This document shows, piece after piece, positions 1 through 10,041 of a DNA stretch of 64,000 nt. A program made the position numbers and the translations under genes. Below the pieces are notes generated by a model. It saw nothing but the letters and a program-made list of their open reading frames with translations, was not told the DNA's origin and made no database searches. Every line of letters starts with the position of its first letter. Position 1 is the first letter of the stretch. Origin of the DNA: Whitmania pigra (taxonomy: Eukaryota; Annelida; Clitellata; Hirudinida; Haemopidae); the NCBI GenBank assembly GCA_021613335.1, contig JAJTWR010000431.1, positions 2,877,775 to 2,941,774 of the forward strand, in the 5' to 3' direction.

Positions 1-29
1 ACTTCCTCGCCCAGCGACCGGCCTCGGCA

Positions 30-1103
30 GTGCATTCGACCCCGACCCCAGTCCCTTTGAATGGTCAATCCGCTGAGGAAGAGGCGGAAGCTGCGCTGGG
101 CGAGTTTCCCGACAAGCGTATCCTCGACCTCCCCTTCGACGACCCGCCGCCCAAAATTCTGCTGATCGACGACAACGAGGCGATCGTCGAGATGTTCGCG
201 ATCATCTTCCGAAAGTTCGGGTTCCGCATCTGCTGCGCCCACGACGGCGTGTCCGGGCTTCGGGCAGCGTTCGCAGAAGAACCGGACCTCATCTTCATGG
301 ATTTGAACATGCCGAAGCTCGACGGCTGGGGAGTGCTCCGGCAGCTCCACACCGACTTCCGCAGTCGCGAAATTCCGGTCGCGATCTTATCCGCCCACGA
401 CGACTACCGAGAGTCGCTGAAGGCCATCGGGGCTGGTGCGGAGGCCTACATCGCGAAGGGCAGCAAGATCGATGTCCTCGTCTACAACGCGAAGCTGCTC
501 CTCGAACCACGTCGAAGCGCCGCTCGACGACTCGCCCACGCCATCAGCAACATCGAACTACCCCTGGGAAAGCTCGGCTCCCAATGGCTCGTGAGCCACA
601 TCATCGCCCGCGAGCACACTGGAGCGATTGAAGCCCGCGACGAGTGGGCCCGCTACACCCTTCGCTTCCAAGGGGGGCGCCTTTTGTCTGCGCGCTCCCA
701 GGTCGGCTCGCACTCCGCCCACGGCACGCGCGCGCTGCAGGCGTTCGTTGCGAGCAACGCGCTCCAAGCGAGCTGGTCACCGGGCGTCAGCCATGGGCCG
801 GTCGAATTCACCGAAAGCATCGACGTGCTCCTCCGACAGGCGCGGCGGGAACTCAACGAACTTGCCATCGGTAGCATCGACTCGAAGGCAGTGCAGGCTA
901 CCAACATCGTCGTCGAGCCAAAGCTCTACAAGGTGTACCGGCAGCTCGGACCGCCAGACCTTCAAGAGTGCGCACGTCTCTTGTGCGAAGAGCGAATCTC
1001 CCCTCGGGAGATAATGGCCCAAGCACAGCGACCGCCCCTAGAGATTGAGGCGACTATCCGAGATCTCGTCCGCAGAGGTGTCGTTGTGCTGAAGCGACAT
1101 TAG
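30..1103 (+). CDS. Response regulator with receiver domain and DUF4388-like C-terminal region
   Basis: An N-terminal receiver domain lies at about residues 42-160. It shows the acidic pair in LLIDDNE, the phospho-acceptor Asp in IFMDLNMP, the switch Ser in ILSAHD and the Lys of YIAKG. The rest (about 180-355) has no DNA-binding fold I recognise; the stretch starting GKLGSQWLVSHIIA and ending in LRFQGGRLLSARS resembles the DUF4388/PatA-type domain common in delta-group signalling proteins, so the output is probably protein interaction. The GTG at 30 is the first start in the window, but the frame is open back to the edge, so the true start may lie outside. The cognate kinase is not visible. 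Receiver call is firm; the C-terminal call is moderate. Confidence 0.85.
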   Translation: MHSTPTPVPLNGQSAEEEAEAALGEFPDKRILDLPFDDPPPKILLIDDNEAIVEMFAIIFRKFGFRICCAHDGVSGLRAAFAEEPDLIFMDLNMPKLDGWGVLRQLHTDFRSREIPVAILSAHDDYRESLKAIGAGAEAYIAKGSKIDVLVYNAKLLLEPRRSAARRLAHAISNIELPLGKLGSQWLVSHIIAREHTGAIEARDEWARYTLRFQGGRLLSARSQVGSHSAHGTRALQAFVASNALQASWSPGVSHGPVEFTESIDVLLRQARRELNELAIGSIDSKAVQATNIVVEPKLYKVYRQLGPPDLQECARLLCEERISPREIMAQAQRPPLEIEATIRDLVRRGVVVLKRH

Positions 1104-1135
1104 GCTTCGAGCCAACTGCCTCCGCAGACTGGATG

Positions 1136-1369
1136 CTAGACGACGCGTCGCTGGGTTGCGAAGGACTCGATGCCCGTTTGCTGCGCCGAAGGCAGCGCGT
1201 ACTGCGGGCACTTGATGCAGGTGAAGGATTGCCATGCACGCCGCACCGCTTCGTCGAGACAGGTGTCGTAGTGACCACAGTCGAGATTGCGATGGTGCTC
1301 AACTCCGAGTCGCTTGGGTCCTGCTTCGGGGTTGATGCTCTGGGAAAGCTCGGTTGGGCATGGCTTCAT
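1136..1369 (-). CDS. Small Cys-rich (zinc-ribbon-like) protein
   Basis: This 77-residue protein has a compact motif CGHYDTCLDEAVRRAW followed by FTCIKC, giving two Cys pairs about 14-20 residues apart with a His beside the first, as in small zinc-binding proteins. The ATG at 1369 is preceded by CGGAGAAACC, a good ribosome site, which argues that it is a real gene. Short proteins with a C-x(5)-C-L-D-x-A-V-x(3)-W-x-x-F-x-C-x-x-C pattern occur, to my recollection, in myxobacterial genomes, with no known function. It lies 82 bases downstream of the 1452-1919 gene on the same strand and may be the last cistron of that run. Confidence 0.6.
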   Translation of the reverse strand: MKPCPTELSQSINPEAGPKRLGVEHHRNLDCGHYDTCLDEAVRRAWQSFTCIKCPQYALPSAQQTGIESFATQRRVV

Positions 1370-1451
1370 GGTTTCTCCGCGGTTCTCGAAAATCGGGGCT
1401 TCAGGTGCTCCTTAGTAGATCCATCGGCTCTCGAAAGTCAATGCGTCGACC

Positions 1452-1919
1452 CTAGGTTTGGGCCCTCGTCAGCCGCCGGGCGAGCAGGTTCAAAATCTCC
1501 GGAACCGCCTCCTCTACATATTTCTTTGCCTGCGGACGGAGCTTTTCATAGGCCGACCGGAGTGCTCCGTTGGTAGCCTGGGAAGCCCGGTTGTCGGTGA
1601 TGGAGAGGAGCGCGTCGGCGACGGTGGCCTCTTTGCCCCGGAGGGAGCCGGGGAATTGGGCGTAGTCGGCCCTGGTCTCGGTAAAGCGGGCGAAGAGTGG
1701 TTCAAAAGCCCCGATGAACTCGTCGAGGAGCGCGCCCATGACCTCGAGAATGAGGTTCGGCTTTAAGCGTTTGACCACCGCGTAGGTGGCCTTGATCGCC
1801 ATGCCGGAAATCCCCCGGCGACTGGCGACATCGGTGTCGATGAGCTGCACGCAATCTTTCAGCAGCGATTCACGCGATGCGGTGTCCGAGGTCAAAAGTC
1901 CTGCAAGGGTCACGGGCAT
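1452..1919 (-). CDS. Conserved hypothetical protein, DUF6918-like
   Basis: This is a 155-residue, mostly alpha-helical acidic protein without a signal peptide, membrane segment or catalytic motif that I recognise. It contains a central RRGISGMAIKATYAVVKRL stretch and ends in a helical VPEILNLLARRL segment. The composition resembles small conserved proteins grouped as DUF6918, but I recall that family only loosely. It starts 20 bases after the tsaE stop on the same strand, so it is probably translated from the same leftward housekeeping transcript. The function is unknown. Confidence 0.65.
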   Translation of the reverse strand: MPVTLAGLLTSDTASRESLLKDCVQLIDTDVASRRGISGMAIKATYAVVKRLKPNLILEVMGALLDEFIGAFEPLFARFTETRADYAQFPGSLRGKEATVADALLSITDNRASQATNGALRSAYEKLRPQAKKYVEEAVPEILNLLARRLTRAQT

Positions 1920-1939
1920 GGGCCCCTCCTTGCCATGAT

Positions 1940-2410
1940 TCAGCGCCGATGGGAAGGAAGCGCCCAGCGATCTAGGAGCGACTCGGCGCGGGGACCGCAG
2001 GGCCGCGCGCTGACCGACCGATGCTCCGGGCTCTCTACCTCGAATTCCAACAGCAAGCAGTCAGCCGGCAGCGCATTCGGCACTCGCTCCGGCCACTCCA
2101 CCAGAAAGGCATAGGGGCCTTCGAGTGCCTCAAAGAATCCAAGCGAGACGAGTTCGAGTTCGTCGCTCACCCGGTACCAGTCGGAATGGTAGAGCGGAAT
2201 GCGCCCGGCATAGGTGTTCACGATCGCAAAGGTGGGGCTCATCACCTCGCCGTCGCGCACCCCGGCGCCGCGGGCGACGCCTCCGACGAAAGTCGTCTTG
2301 CCAGCGCCCAATCCTCCAGAGAGCGCCACGAAGTCGCGGGGCTCGAGCACTGTGCCTAAGCGTTCGCCGAGCGCGTCGGTCTCCTCGACCGTCGCGAGAA
2401 GGATGCTCAT
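1940..2410 (-). CDS. tsaE: tRNA threonylcarbamoyladenosine biosynthesis ATPase TsaE
   Basis: TsaE is the P-loop ATPase that works with TsaB and TsaD to install t6A37 on ANN-decoding tRNAs. The 156-residue protein shows Walker A (SGGLGAGKTTF, about residues 31-41), the SPTFAIVNTY segment, the HSDWYR motif that replaces the usual HxDxYR, and VEWPER near the C-terminus, all standard for the family. The start chosen is the ATG at 2410, whose ATGA overlaps the stop of nnr, indicating translational coupling. The same frame is open further upstream inside nnr, but that part has no family similarity. Confidence 0.95.
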   Translation of the reverse strand: MSILLATVEETDALGERLGTVLEPRDFVALSGGLGAGKTTFVGGVARGAGVRDGEVMSPTFAIVNTYAGRIPLYHSDWYRVSDELELVSLGFFEALEGPYAFLVEWPERVPNALPADCLLLEFEVESPEHRSVSARPCGPRAESLLDRWALPSHRR

Positions 2411-3888
2411 CGCCGCCACCGAGCCCAGACAGTGCCGATGGCCGAAGCGACGTCGCTCGCGAGGAGCCCCCGCTCGCCGGTGCGGGCGACAGTGAAGTCC
2501 GCTGCAAGTCCATGGACGAACGCCGCGATGAGGCCCGCGTTGGTGGCACAGTGCCCCTGGGCGAGGAGCGCGCCCGCGAGCCCGGCGAGTACGTCCCCAG
2601 TGCCGCCGGTGGCGAGCCCGGGGTTTCCGGTGGGATTCACATAGACATTGCGCCCCCCGGCGATGACCGTCCGTGCACCCTTCAACAGCACGGCAGCCTG
2701 GTAGCGCTCGCCGAGGAGTTGCGCCGCGCGAATGCGACCGCCGATGTCTGCGGGAATCGGCTCTTTGAGGAGTCGCTGCGCTTCCCCAGGGTGCGGAGTG
2801 AGGAGCAGTTCGCCTTGGCAGGTATACTCGCTCAATTCCGCGAGCGCGTTGAGCCCGTCCGCATCGAGGATCGCCGGACAAGGGCGCTCGGCGAGGAGTC
2901 GTTCGATGAGCCTCGGGGTTTCGGGGCCTCGGTGAATGCCCGGCCCCACGACGACCGCTTCCTTGCCCTGCATCGCAGCTATGAGCGCGTCGCCTACGTC
3001 GAGCCCGAGGGGCCCGGCGCCCGGAAGTTGCTCAACCATCACCTCTGGCGGGAGTACCACCGAGCGGCGAACCTCCTCGCGGCAAGCGAGCGTGACGAGA
3101 CCGGCGCCCCCGCGCAATGCACCTGCGCAGGCGAGGGCTGCTGCACCGGCGCGATCCCGGCTCCCGGCGAGCACCAGCACATGGCCGCTGGTCCCCTTGT
3201 GCGCCGCGCGCGAGAGCGGCGGCACCATCGCCTTCACCGCTGCTTCATCGAGGAGCCAGTGGGCGGGATTCGTCGGCAGCGGAAGGTCGATACCATCGAC
3301 GATGAGCTCGCCCGCATGGAGCGCGCCTTCGATGCCAAGGAGTCCAAGCTTCAACGCTCCGAAGGACACGGTCGCATCGGCGAGGACCGTCGGCTCGTAC
3401 GCGATGCCGCTGTCGGCGGCGAGCCCCGAGGGGACGTCGGCGGCGACCACCGCCACTCCTTTCGCCCGCAGATCGCGCAGGCGGTAGATGGCGGCCGCGA
3501 AGAGCGGGTCTGGCGGGCGCGACAGTCCCACGCCCAGCAGAGCATCCACGGCCACATCACCCGGGCCCAAGCCTACGAGCGGCGGACCTTCGCCGCCAAA
3601 GTATTCGCGCTGGCGGCTCGTCTCTTCGGCGAGCGGCCCCGGCGCCACCACCTCTACCGCTACCTCTCGCCCTTCCCGCCGCAGGAGGCGCGCTGCGACG
3701 AAGCCGTCGCCGCCGTTGTGGCCCGGGCCGCAGAACACCAGAAACCGCCCGCCCGGCGCCGCACGGTGCAAAGCCGCCTGTGCGAGTGCGGCCCCGGCCC
3801 GCTCCATGAGCTCAGCCACGCTCGAACCGTTGGCGATAGCCGCTGCCTCCGCGGCACGCACTGCCTCAACCGGGAGCGCCGCTTTCAT
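2407..3888 (-). CDS. nnr: Bifunctional NAD(P)H-hydrate epimerase / ADP-dependent dehydratase
   Basis: This enzyme repairs hydrated NADH and NADPH. The 493-residue protein has the YjeF-type epimerase domain at the N-terminus (about 1-210, with [17 protein letters not shown]) and a ribokinase-like dehydratase domain at the C-terminus (about 225-490, with the nucleotide-binding [16 protein letters not shown]). It is a full-length fusion. Its ATG overlaps the pdxJ stop by an ATGA and its stop overlaps the tsaE start, so three genes are coupled. Neighbour tsaE is a frequent partner in bacteria. Confidence 0.95.
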   Translation of the reverse strand: MKAALPVEAVRAAEAAAIANGSSVAELMERAGAALAQAALHRAAPGGRFLVFCGPGHNGGDGFVAARLLRREGREVAVEVVAPGPLAEETSRQREYFGGEGPPLVGLGPGDVAVDALLGVGLSRPPDPLFAAAIYRLRDLRAKGVAVVAADVPSGLAADSGIAYEPTVLADATVSFGALKLGLLGIEGALHAGELIVDGIDLPLPTNPAHWLLDEAAVKAMVPPLSRAAHKGTSGHVLVLAGSRDRAGAAALACAGALRGGAGLVTLACREEVRRSVVLPPEVMVEQLPGAGPLGLDVGDALIAAMQGKEAVVVGPGIHRGPETPRLIERLLAERPCPAILDADGLNALAELSEYTCQGELLLTPHPGEAQRLLKEPIPADIGGRIRAAQLLGERYQAAVLLKGARTVIAGGRNVYVNPTGNPGLATGGTGDVLAGLAGALLAQGHCATNAGLIAAFVHGLAADFTVARTGERGLLASDVASAIGTVWARWRR

Positions 3889-4604
3889 GAGCGCCGCAAC
3901 AGCGCCACCATGTCCCGGATGGCCCGGTCAAAACCCACCATCAGCGCCCGCGCCACGATCGAGTGGCCGATGTTGAGCTCGTCGACCTCCGCGATGCCAA
4001 CGACGGGAGCGACGTTCACGTAGTCAAGGCCGTGCCCAGCGGCGCAGCCGATGCCGAGCTTTGCGGCGAGCTTCGCAGCGTCGCGCAGGCGCGAGAGTTC
4101 CAGCGCCGTATCGCCCTTTGCCGAACAGTAGCGGCCGGTGTGCAACTCGACCCGCTGAACGCCCAAACGGTGCGCAATCTTCACATGCTCAAGGTCCGGG
4201 TCAATGAACAGCGCCACCCGGATGTCCGCGTCTTTCAGGTTGGCGACGATCTTCTCGATGTTGTCGCGCGTCGAGGCGAGGTCGAGCCCGCCTTCGGTAG
4301 TGAGCTCTTCCCGCCGTTCCGGCACCAGCGTCACGAGGTCGGGCTTCGTCGCGTAGGCGACCTTCACCATCTCCTGGGTCGCGGCCATCTCCAGATTGAG
4401 CACGGTGCGCACCGTCTCGCGGAGGATCTTCAGGTCTCGGTCTTGGATGTGCCGCCGGTCCTCGCGCAGATGCACCGTGATCTGGTCCGCGCCCGCGAGC
4501 TCCGCGAGCGCCGCTGCGGCGACCGGATCCGGGTAACTCGTGCGACGCGCTTGGCGCAAGGTCGCGACGTGATCCACATTGACTCCCAAGCGCACTTTGC
4601 CCAT
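3885..4604 (-). CDS. pdxJ: Pyridoxine 5'-phosphate synthase
   Basis: PdxJ condenses 1-deoxyxylulose 5-phosphate with 3-amino-2-oxopropyl phosphate to give pyridoxine 5'-phosphate. The protein starts [20 protein letters not shown], the family N-terminus, and carries [12 protein letters not shown], the HTGRYC segment and the phosphate-binding GHGLDYVNV and [13 protein letters not shown] motifs. The length of 239 residues is typical. The ATG at 4604 is chosen because it begins the family sequence and follows GGAAAGGGAAC; the frame extends upstream to 4640 without similarity. It ends in an ATGA overlap with nnr. Confidence 0.96.
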   Translation of the reverse strand: MGKVRLGVNVDHVATLRQARRTSYPDPVAAAALAELAGADQITVHLREDRRHIQDRDLKILRETVRTVLNLEMAATQEMVKVAYATKPDLVTLVPERREELTTEGGLDLASTRDNIEKIVANLKDADIRVALFIDPDLEHVKIAHRLGVQRVELHTGRYCSAKGDTALELSRLRDAAKLAAKLGIGCAAGHGLDYVNVAPVVGIAEVDELNIGHSIVARALMVGFDRAIRDMVALLRRS

Positions 4605-4623
4605 GGCGGCGTTCCCTTTCCAG

Positions 4624-5994
4624 TTATCTCCGAGTCCCAAGTGAGCGCTTCAGAGCGCCGGTGATCGATGTAGCGTGCCGCCGGAGCTTGTCCATGTTTG
4701 GACCTTCCAAGAGTACCCGAACCTTGGGCTCCGTCCCCGAAAAGCGCACGAAGACCCGGCCGGATTTGCCGAGGGCCTTTTCGGCGGCGGCAATCGCGCG
4801 CTGCACCTCCGGCAGGGAATCGATGGGACGCTGTTCGGCGACCGCGATGCTCTCCAGCACTTGCGGGAGCGCCTCGTAGACCTTGGTGATTTCGCTCATG
4901 CGCCGACGGGTGCGACAGAGCGCCGAGAGCACTTGCAGCGCCGCGAGGGTACCGTCGCCGGTGGTCGCGTGGTCGAGGAAGATCAGATGCCCCGACTGTT
5001 CGCCGCCAAACACATACCCGCCGTTGCGCATCGCATCGACCACATAGCGGTCGCCGACTTTGGTGCGAACTACCCGGATTTTGTGGCGGGCGAGCGCGTG
5101 CTCCAGACCCATGTTGCTCATAACGGTGGTGACGACCGTGCGCTTGGTAAGGGCGCCTCGGGCGATGAGTTCTTCCGCGCAGAGCGCGATGAGGGCATCG
5201 CCATCGACGATAGCGCCACGCTCATCGACCACCACCAAGCGGTCCGCATCGCCGTCGAGGGCGATGCCGAGGTCTGCCCGGTGCTCCCGAACCGCGCGCT
5301 GCAGACCCTTGGGAAAGAGCGCGCCGCAGTTGTCGTTGATGTTCATCCCGTTCGGGTCGGCTCCGTAGGTGATGACCTTCGCCCCGAGTTCGGCGAGCAC
5401 GTCCGGAGCCACCCGGTAGCCAGCGCCGTTAGCGCAGTCCACCACCAGCACCAGTCCTTCGAGAGTGAACTCCTGGGGAAAAGTTCCCTTCAAGGCTTCG
5501 ATGTAGCGACCGCGAGCGTCTTCGAGCCGGACCGCGCCACCGATGCGGGTGGCCGTCGGCCGCAATGCATCGAGCGAGCCACTCGCCATGAGCGCCTCAA
5601 TGCTCGCCTCGGTATCGTCGTGCAGCTTGTAGCCGTCGCGCCAGAAGAACTTGATGCCGTTATCTTCGTAGGGGTTGTGGCTCGCCGAAATGACTGCGCC
5701 CGCATCACAGCGCATGGACGTGACGAGGTGGGCGATCGCCGGGGTCGGCATGGGGCCGACCAGCGCGACATCGACGCCCATCGACATGATGCCCGACGCG
5801 AGCGCATTCTCCAGCATGTACCCGGAGAGCCGCGTGTCTTTGCCGATGATGACCCGATGGCGGTGATCCCCGTGGTTGATGAGGTGCGCGACCGCCCGCC
5901 CCAGTTGCACTGCCACTTCGACGGTCATCGGATACGAATTCGCAAGCCCGCGAACACCGTCGGTGCCGAAGATCTTCCGCGCTACATCAGCCAT
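4624..5994 (-). CDS. glmM: Phosphoglucosamine mutase
   Basis: GlmM converts glucosamine-6-phosphate to glucosamine-1-phosphate for peptidoglycan and LPS precursors. The 456-residue protein has the N-terminal FGTDGVRG motif, the phosphoserine loop [17 protein letters not shown] (about 100-116), the metal-binding DGDADR, the sugar-binding GGEQSGH and the phosphate-binding [15 protein letters not shown] near the end. The ATG at 5994 matches the usual [15 protein letters not shown] beginning. The first 8 bases overlap folP, a frequent neighbour, and pdxJ follows after 19 bases. Confidence 0.97.
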   Translation of the reverse strand: MADVARKIFGTDGVRGLANSYPMTVEVAVQLGRAVAHLINHGDHRHRVIIGKDTRLSGYMLENALASGIMSMGVDVALVGPMPTPAIAHLVTSMRCDAGAVISASHNPYEDNGIKFFWRDGYKLHDDTEASIEALMASGSLDALRPTATRIGGAVRLEDARGRYIEALKGTFPQEFTLEGLVLVVDCANGAGYRVAPDVLAELGAKVITYGADPNGMNINDNCGALFPKGLQRAVREHRADLGIALDGDADRLVVVDERGAIVDGDALIALCAEELIARGALTKRTVVTTVMSNMGLEHALARHKIRVVRTKVGDRYVVDAMRNGGYVFGGEQSGHLIFLDHATTGDGTLAALQVLSALCRTRRRMSEITKVYEALPQVLESIAVAEQRPIDSLPEVQRAIAAAEKALGKSGRVFVRFSGTEPKVRVLLEGPNMDKLRRHATSITGALKRSLGTRR

Positions 5995-6859
5995 GCAGTG
6001 CTCCCTGTGGTTGTACGAGCCGCCGCCGAAAGGCATCAGCGATGGCTAATGCTTCGCGCGTTTCTTTGACGTCGTGGACGCGCACCATATCCACATTTCC
6101 TGCAGCGGCCGGAAGTGCGACCGACACCGCGCTCGCGACGGTGCGCTCCGAAGGCGTGCTGATGCCGGTGAGCGCCCCCAAGAAGCGCTTGCGACTCGTG
6201 CCGAGGAGCACCGGCGCACCGAGCGCGCGTATCCTCTCCAAGCCCGCGATCAGCGCCAAGTTGTGCTCGACGGTCTTCCCGAAGCCAATGCCCGGGTCGA
6301 CCAGCACGTGGTGGATGCCGCTCGCGCGGGCGGTGGCGAGCGCCTGTTCGAGGTTTGCGCTCACTTCCGCCACCACCTCGTCGTACTCCGGGTTGTCCTG
6401 CATGGTGCGCGGCTCTCCACGCATGTGCATGACGCACGCGGCAGCTCCGGCCTTGGCGATGACGAGCCGCATCTCCGGAGCGCGTAAGCCGGTGATGTCG
6501 TTCACGAGATGAGCACCTTCAGCGAGCGCTTGCCGAGCGACTTCGGGCTTCGTGGTGTCGACCGAGAGCGGCAGCGAGGGGAAGCGCTTGGCGAAGCTGC
6601 GGACAACCGGAAGGACCCGGGAAAGTTCCTCTTCGAGGCTGATGGGTGCTGCGCCCGGTCGCGAAGACTCGCCACCGATATCCAGCACATCCGCGCCTTC
6701 GCTCACAAGCTGCTCCGCTTCCGCGAGCGCGTCGTCGACTCCCGCCAACGGCTGGGTAGTTGAGAACGAGTCCGGGCTCATGTTGACAACTCCCATGATG
6801 AAGGTCCGCTCCCCCCATGCGAAGTGTCGAGGCCCGATGTGAAATCCGTCCGGATCCAC
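5987..6859 (-). CDS. folP: Dihydropteroate synthase
   Basis: FolP joins p-aminobenzoate to the pterin pyrophosphate in folate synthesis. Family motifs are all present in order: IMGVVNMSPDSFS near residue 20, DIGGESSRPGA (about 60), LVNDITGLR (about 118), the DPGIGFGKTVEHN loop, LLGTSRKRFLG and VRVHDVKE at the C-terminus. The length of 290 residues is normal. The start is the GTG at 6859, 8 bases after ftsH stops; its 3' end overlaps glmM by 8 bases. Confidence 0.96.
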   Translation of the reverse strand: MDPDGFHIGPRHFAWGERTFIMGVVNMSPDSFSTTQPLAGVDDALAEAEQLVSEGADVLDIGGESSRPGAAPISLEEELSRVLPVVRSFAKRFPSLPLSVDTTKPEVARQALAEGAHLVNDITGLRAPEMRLVIAKAGAAACVMHMRGEPRTMQDNPEYDEVVAEVSANLEQALATARASGIHHVLVDPGIGFGKTVEHNLALIAGLERIRALGAPVLLGTSRKRFLGALTGISTPSERTVASAVSVALPAAAGNVDMVRVHDVKETREALAIADAFRRRLVQPQGALHG

Positions 6860-6867
6860 GAGATGTT

Positions 6868-7957
6868 TTATGCGCCTTTGGGCTCCATCTTGCCGGGCAT
6901 GCCGTCGAGTGCGCCTAGGATGCCAGGTTCGCGCTTCGGCGGTTCCTTGGTGAGCGCTGCCCGCACCCGAGGTGCAGGCTTCTCGCGGGTGATAGTTCCC
7001 CCGGCGATGAGGATGTCGATGTCGGCGCTATCGATGGTCTCGTATTCGATGAGCGCGTCGGCGACCCGCTCCAATACCTTGGCGTTCACCTTCAGCAACT
7101 CGCGCGCCCGCTCGTACTCGGTTGCGACGATGCTGCGCACCTCCGCGTCGATGAGGCGGGCCGTCTCTTCCGAGTAGTCCGGGCGTCCGGTGAAGTCCCG
7201 GCCGAGAAACACTTCGCCCTCGCGGGCGCCGTAGGCGAGAGGTCCGAGCTTGTCGCTCATCCCCCAGCGGGTGACCATGGCCCGAGCGAGTTGGGTGACG
7301 TGCTCGATGTCGCTCGCTGCGCCAGAGCTCACCTCGTCGAACACCAGCTCCTCTGCGATGCGGCCGCCGAGGGCCATGGCGAGCTGATCCTTGAGCTTCT
7401 TTCTGTAGAAGCTGAGCTTGTCCTCGGTGGGGATCATGGTCGTGACCCCGAGGGCCTGACCGCGGGGGATGATCGTCACCTTGTGCAGGGGGTCGCATCC
7501 CGGCAGCAACTTCGCCACCAGTGCGTGCCCCGCCTCGTGGACTGCAGTGAGTCGCTTTTCCTGCTCGGTCATGATCATCGAGCGGCGCTCGGTGCCCATC
7601 ATGACTTTGTCGCGGGCCTGATCGAAATCAAAGCGGGTCACGCGCTCGCGCCCGTTGCGCGCAGCGTACAGCGCGGCCTCGTTCACGAGGTTTTCGAGGT
7701 CTGCGCCGGTCATGCCTGGCGTACCGCGGGCGATGACTTCGAGTTCCACGTCTTCCGCGAGGGGAACCTTGCGGGTGTGGACGTTGAGAATGCCCAAGCG
7801 TCCGCGCAGGTCTGGCCGGGGAACGACGATGCGCCGGTCGAAGCGGCCGGGCCGCTGGAGCGCTGGGTCGAGTACGTCCGGGCGGTTGGTAGCGGCGATG
7901 ATGATGACGCCCTCATTCGACTCGAAGCCGTCCATCTCCACGAGGAGTTGGTTCAAA

Positions 7958-7988
<31 letters not shown>

Positions 7989-8014
7989 GCCCCGCACCAC
8001 GGTGGCGTCCCACC

Positions 8015-8046
<32 letters not shown>

Positions 8047-8787
8047 GGCGTTCTTCTTGCCCTGCTCAAAGAGGTCGCGGACCCGGCTCGCGCCGACGCC
8101 AACAAACATTTCGACGAAATCCGAGCCGGAAATGCTGAAGAACGGCACTCCTGCTTCACCGGCGACCGCGCGCGCGAGGAGCGTCTTGCCGGTACCCGGC
8201 GAGCCCATCATGAGCACGCCCTTCGGAATGCGTCCGCCGAGCTTGGTGAACTTCTTCGGGTCCTTGAGGAAGGAGATGATCTCCTCCAACTCCTCTTTGC
8301 ATTCTTCGATGCCCGCGACGTCGGCGAAGGTCACCTTGTTGTGGCTCTCGAGGAGCAGCTTCGCCTTGGACTTGCCAAAGCTCATGGCCTTGCCGCCGGT
8401 GCCTTGGAGGTGGCGCATGAAGAAGATGAAGAACACGAAGGCGATGAGGATGGGCGCGAGCTGAAAGAGGCTCGTCATCCACAGGTTTGGCTCTTCAGGC
8501 TTGCCGATGGTGACGTCGACCTTGTTGTCCTTGAGTTGCTGCAGGAGTGCAGAGTCGACATTGGGGCCAGTCGTCTTAAACTTCTCGTGATTGTCCGCAT
8601 AGACCCCCTCGTAGGAGGTGCCCTTGATGACGACCGAGGAGACCTTCTTCTCTTCTACGCGGGTTTGAAACGTAGAGAAGGAGAGGACTTGCTGCTCCTC
8701 GTGCGGAGTGTTGACGTACTGAAAGAAGGCCACGAAGACCAGGATGAGGATCACCCACAGGCCGATGGTTTTATAGCTCGATCGCAC
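6868..8787 (-). CDS. ftsH: ATP-dependent zinc metalloprotease FtsH
   Basis: This is a membrane-anchored AAA+ protease that degrades unassembled membrane proteins and regulators. The 639-residue chain has two membrane segments (about 8-27 and 105-124) flanking a periplasmic domain, Walker A GSPGTGKT, Walker [12 protein letters not shown], the SRH arginine region [19 protein letters not shown], and the zinc site HEAGH with the third ligand in SGAASDIEH. The GTG at 8787 follows AAAGGAAGCTGA, a good ribosome site. It sits 114 bases after tilS on the same strand, an arrangement (tilS-ftsH) widespread in bacteria. Confidence 0.97.
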
Positions 8788-8901
8788 TCAGCTTCCTTTG
8801 GTGGTGTTTCCTTCGGTGATGACGGCGGAACCTATGTTGTTGATTACCGACGAGACGAATATCAATTTCAATTCCTTATAGCGTATTCCGCACACGCTTG
8901 A

Positions 8902-9903
8902 CTATCGCCGTGCGTCGCGCCGAGGCGGAGCAGCCTCCACAGCGATGTTTCCAGCGGTGACCCGCAGGAGTTTGTCCCTCGGCAGCGCCGTGTCGTTCAG
9001 CGCGTGAATGGCCGCAAGGCAGCGCTCGATGAGCCCAAAAGACAGCGAAAGCTCGTGCTCTTCGAGGAAGTGCGCGAGCACCCGGCGGGCGATCGGCCGC
9101 GGCAGCGCCAGCAGCATGGGCCGGGAGAGACCGGCGCCTTGGCGAAGCCGCTGGTATTCCTGCTGCATCAGCGCTGCGAGGTACTGTTCGTCTTCGTGGG
9201 CGAGCGCAGCAAACCGCGCGAGGGCGAGGGCCGCGCCCGGACTCACGGCGGCTTCGAGCGCCGGAAGCACTTCGCGGCGTACGCGCACCCGGCAAAAATG
9301 CGGGTCCTGATTCATCGGGTCTTCGACGCAAGAAACGCCGCGGGCCTCCACGACTGCTGCCGTATGCGCCCGGGTGACCCCCAAGAGCGGGCGGACGATG
9401 AAGTCCTCCCGCTGTTCGAGGATCCCTTCGGCCCCGCGCAGAGAAGCGCCGCGAGCGAGCCGCATCAGCACGGTCTCCGCTTGATCATTCGCGGTATGTG
9501 CGGTGGCGATCCACGCGAGACCACGCTCGCGGCGAAGTTCCTCTAATGCGCCATAGCGGGCGACCCGTGCATGCTCTTCGAAGCTCTGGGTAGGCGACAA
9601 TCCGTGAACCTGACGCTCGTGCAGCGGCACTCCCACTTGCAATGCAACATTTCTGAGAGTGATAAGTTCCTGGGTGCTGTGCGCCCGCACTCCGTGGTCG
9701 ATAGTACCCAGTTCGAACTGTACGTCGAGTTCCTTCATCCCGAGCACGAGGCTTGTGGAGTCGATTCCGCCGGAATATGCAATGAGGCCCGGGTTAGTCC
9801 GTATTCCTAAGCGATCGATGGAATTCGACAGCCAGAGAAAAAAATCTTTGACGTTCTGGAAGTCGAAGGGTCTTGAAGTTACAGTGGGTTGCCGGTTAAT
9901 CAC
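8902..9903 (-). CDS. tilS: tRNA(Ile)-lysidine synthetase
   Basis: TilS converts C34 of the CAU anticodon of tRNA-Ile2 to lysidine. The PP-loop motif AYSGGIDSTSLV (about residues 43-54) and the conserved TAHTANDQAETVLMRLARG segment are clear, followed by PLLGVTRAH. At 333 residues it is shorter than the E. coli enzyme and seems to have a reduced C-terminal part. The start is the GTG at 9903, with no strong ribosome site in front of it, so a start a few codons away is possible. It is the first gene of the leftward run to 1452. Confidence 0.93.
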   Translation of the reverse strand: MINRQPTVTSRPFDFQNVKDFFLWLSNSIDRLGIRTNPGLIAYSGGIDSTSLVLGMKELDVQFELGTIDHGVRAHSTQELITLRNVALQVGVPLHERQVHGLSPTQSFEEHARVARYGALEELRRERGLAWIATAHTANDQAETVLMRLARGASLRGAEGILEQREDFIVRPLLGVTRAHTAAVVEARGVSCVEDPMNQDPHFCRVRVRREVLPALEAAVSPGAALALARFAALAHEDEQYLAALMQQEYQRLRQGAGLSRPMLLALPRPIARRVLAHFLEEHELSLSFGLIERCLAAIHALNDTALPRDKLLRVTAGNIAVEAAPPRRDARR

Positions 9904-10007
9904 TTAATTTACTTGCATTCCCAAGATTTTGGATCTTATACTACTATTATCTAACAGGGACGCGGCGTAAAGTGGTCCGGTGGCTTTGAAGGAAATTGTG
10001 AATAATG

Positions 10008-10035
10008 TTGAAAAGCTTGAAATACGACTTAATAT
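10008..10035 (+). promoter_or_regulatory. Candidate sigma-70 promoter of a small RNA
   Basis: TTGAAA at 10008-10013 and TAATAT at 10030-10035 are separated by 16 bases. The predicted start is near 10042. No ORF follows before the terminator at 10155-10190. Confidence 0.5.
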
Positions 10036-10041
10036 CAAGCG

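Noticed and set aside
1940..2881. A 313-residue fusion form of TsaE
   Set aside because: The extra 157 N-terminal codons lie inside nnr and are Arg-rich non-domain sequence; the ATG at 2410 in the ATGA overlap fits the family length.
2125..4023. A 632-codon + strand open frame opposite tsaE, nnr and pdxJ
   Set aside because: It is antisense to three recognisable enzymes, is Arg-rich low-complexity and shows no domain; long antisense frames are expected in GC-rich coding DNA.
7291..8901. A 536-codon + strand frame opposite ftsH
   Set aside because: It mirrors ftsH codons, has no recognisable fold and no ribosome site.
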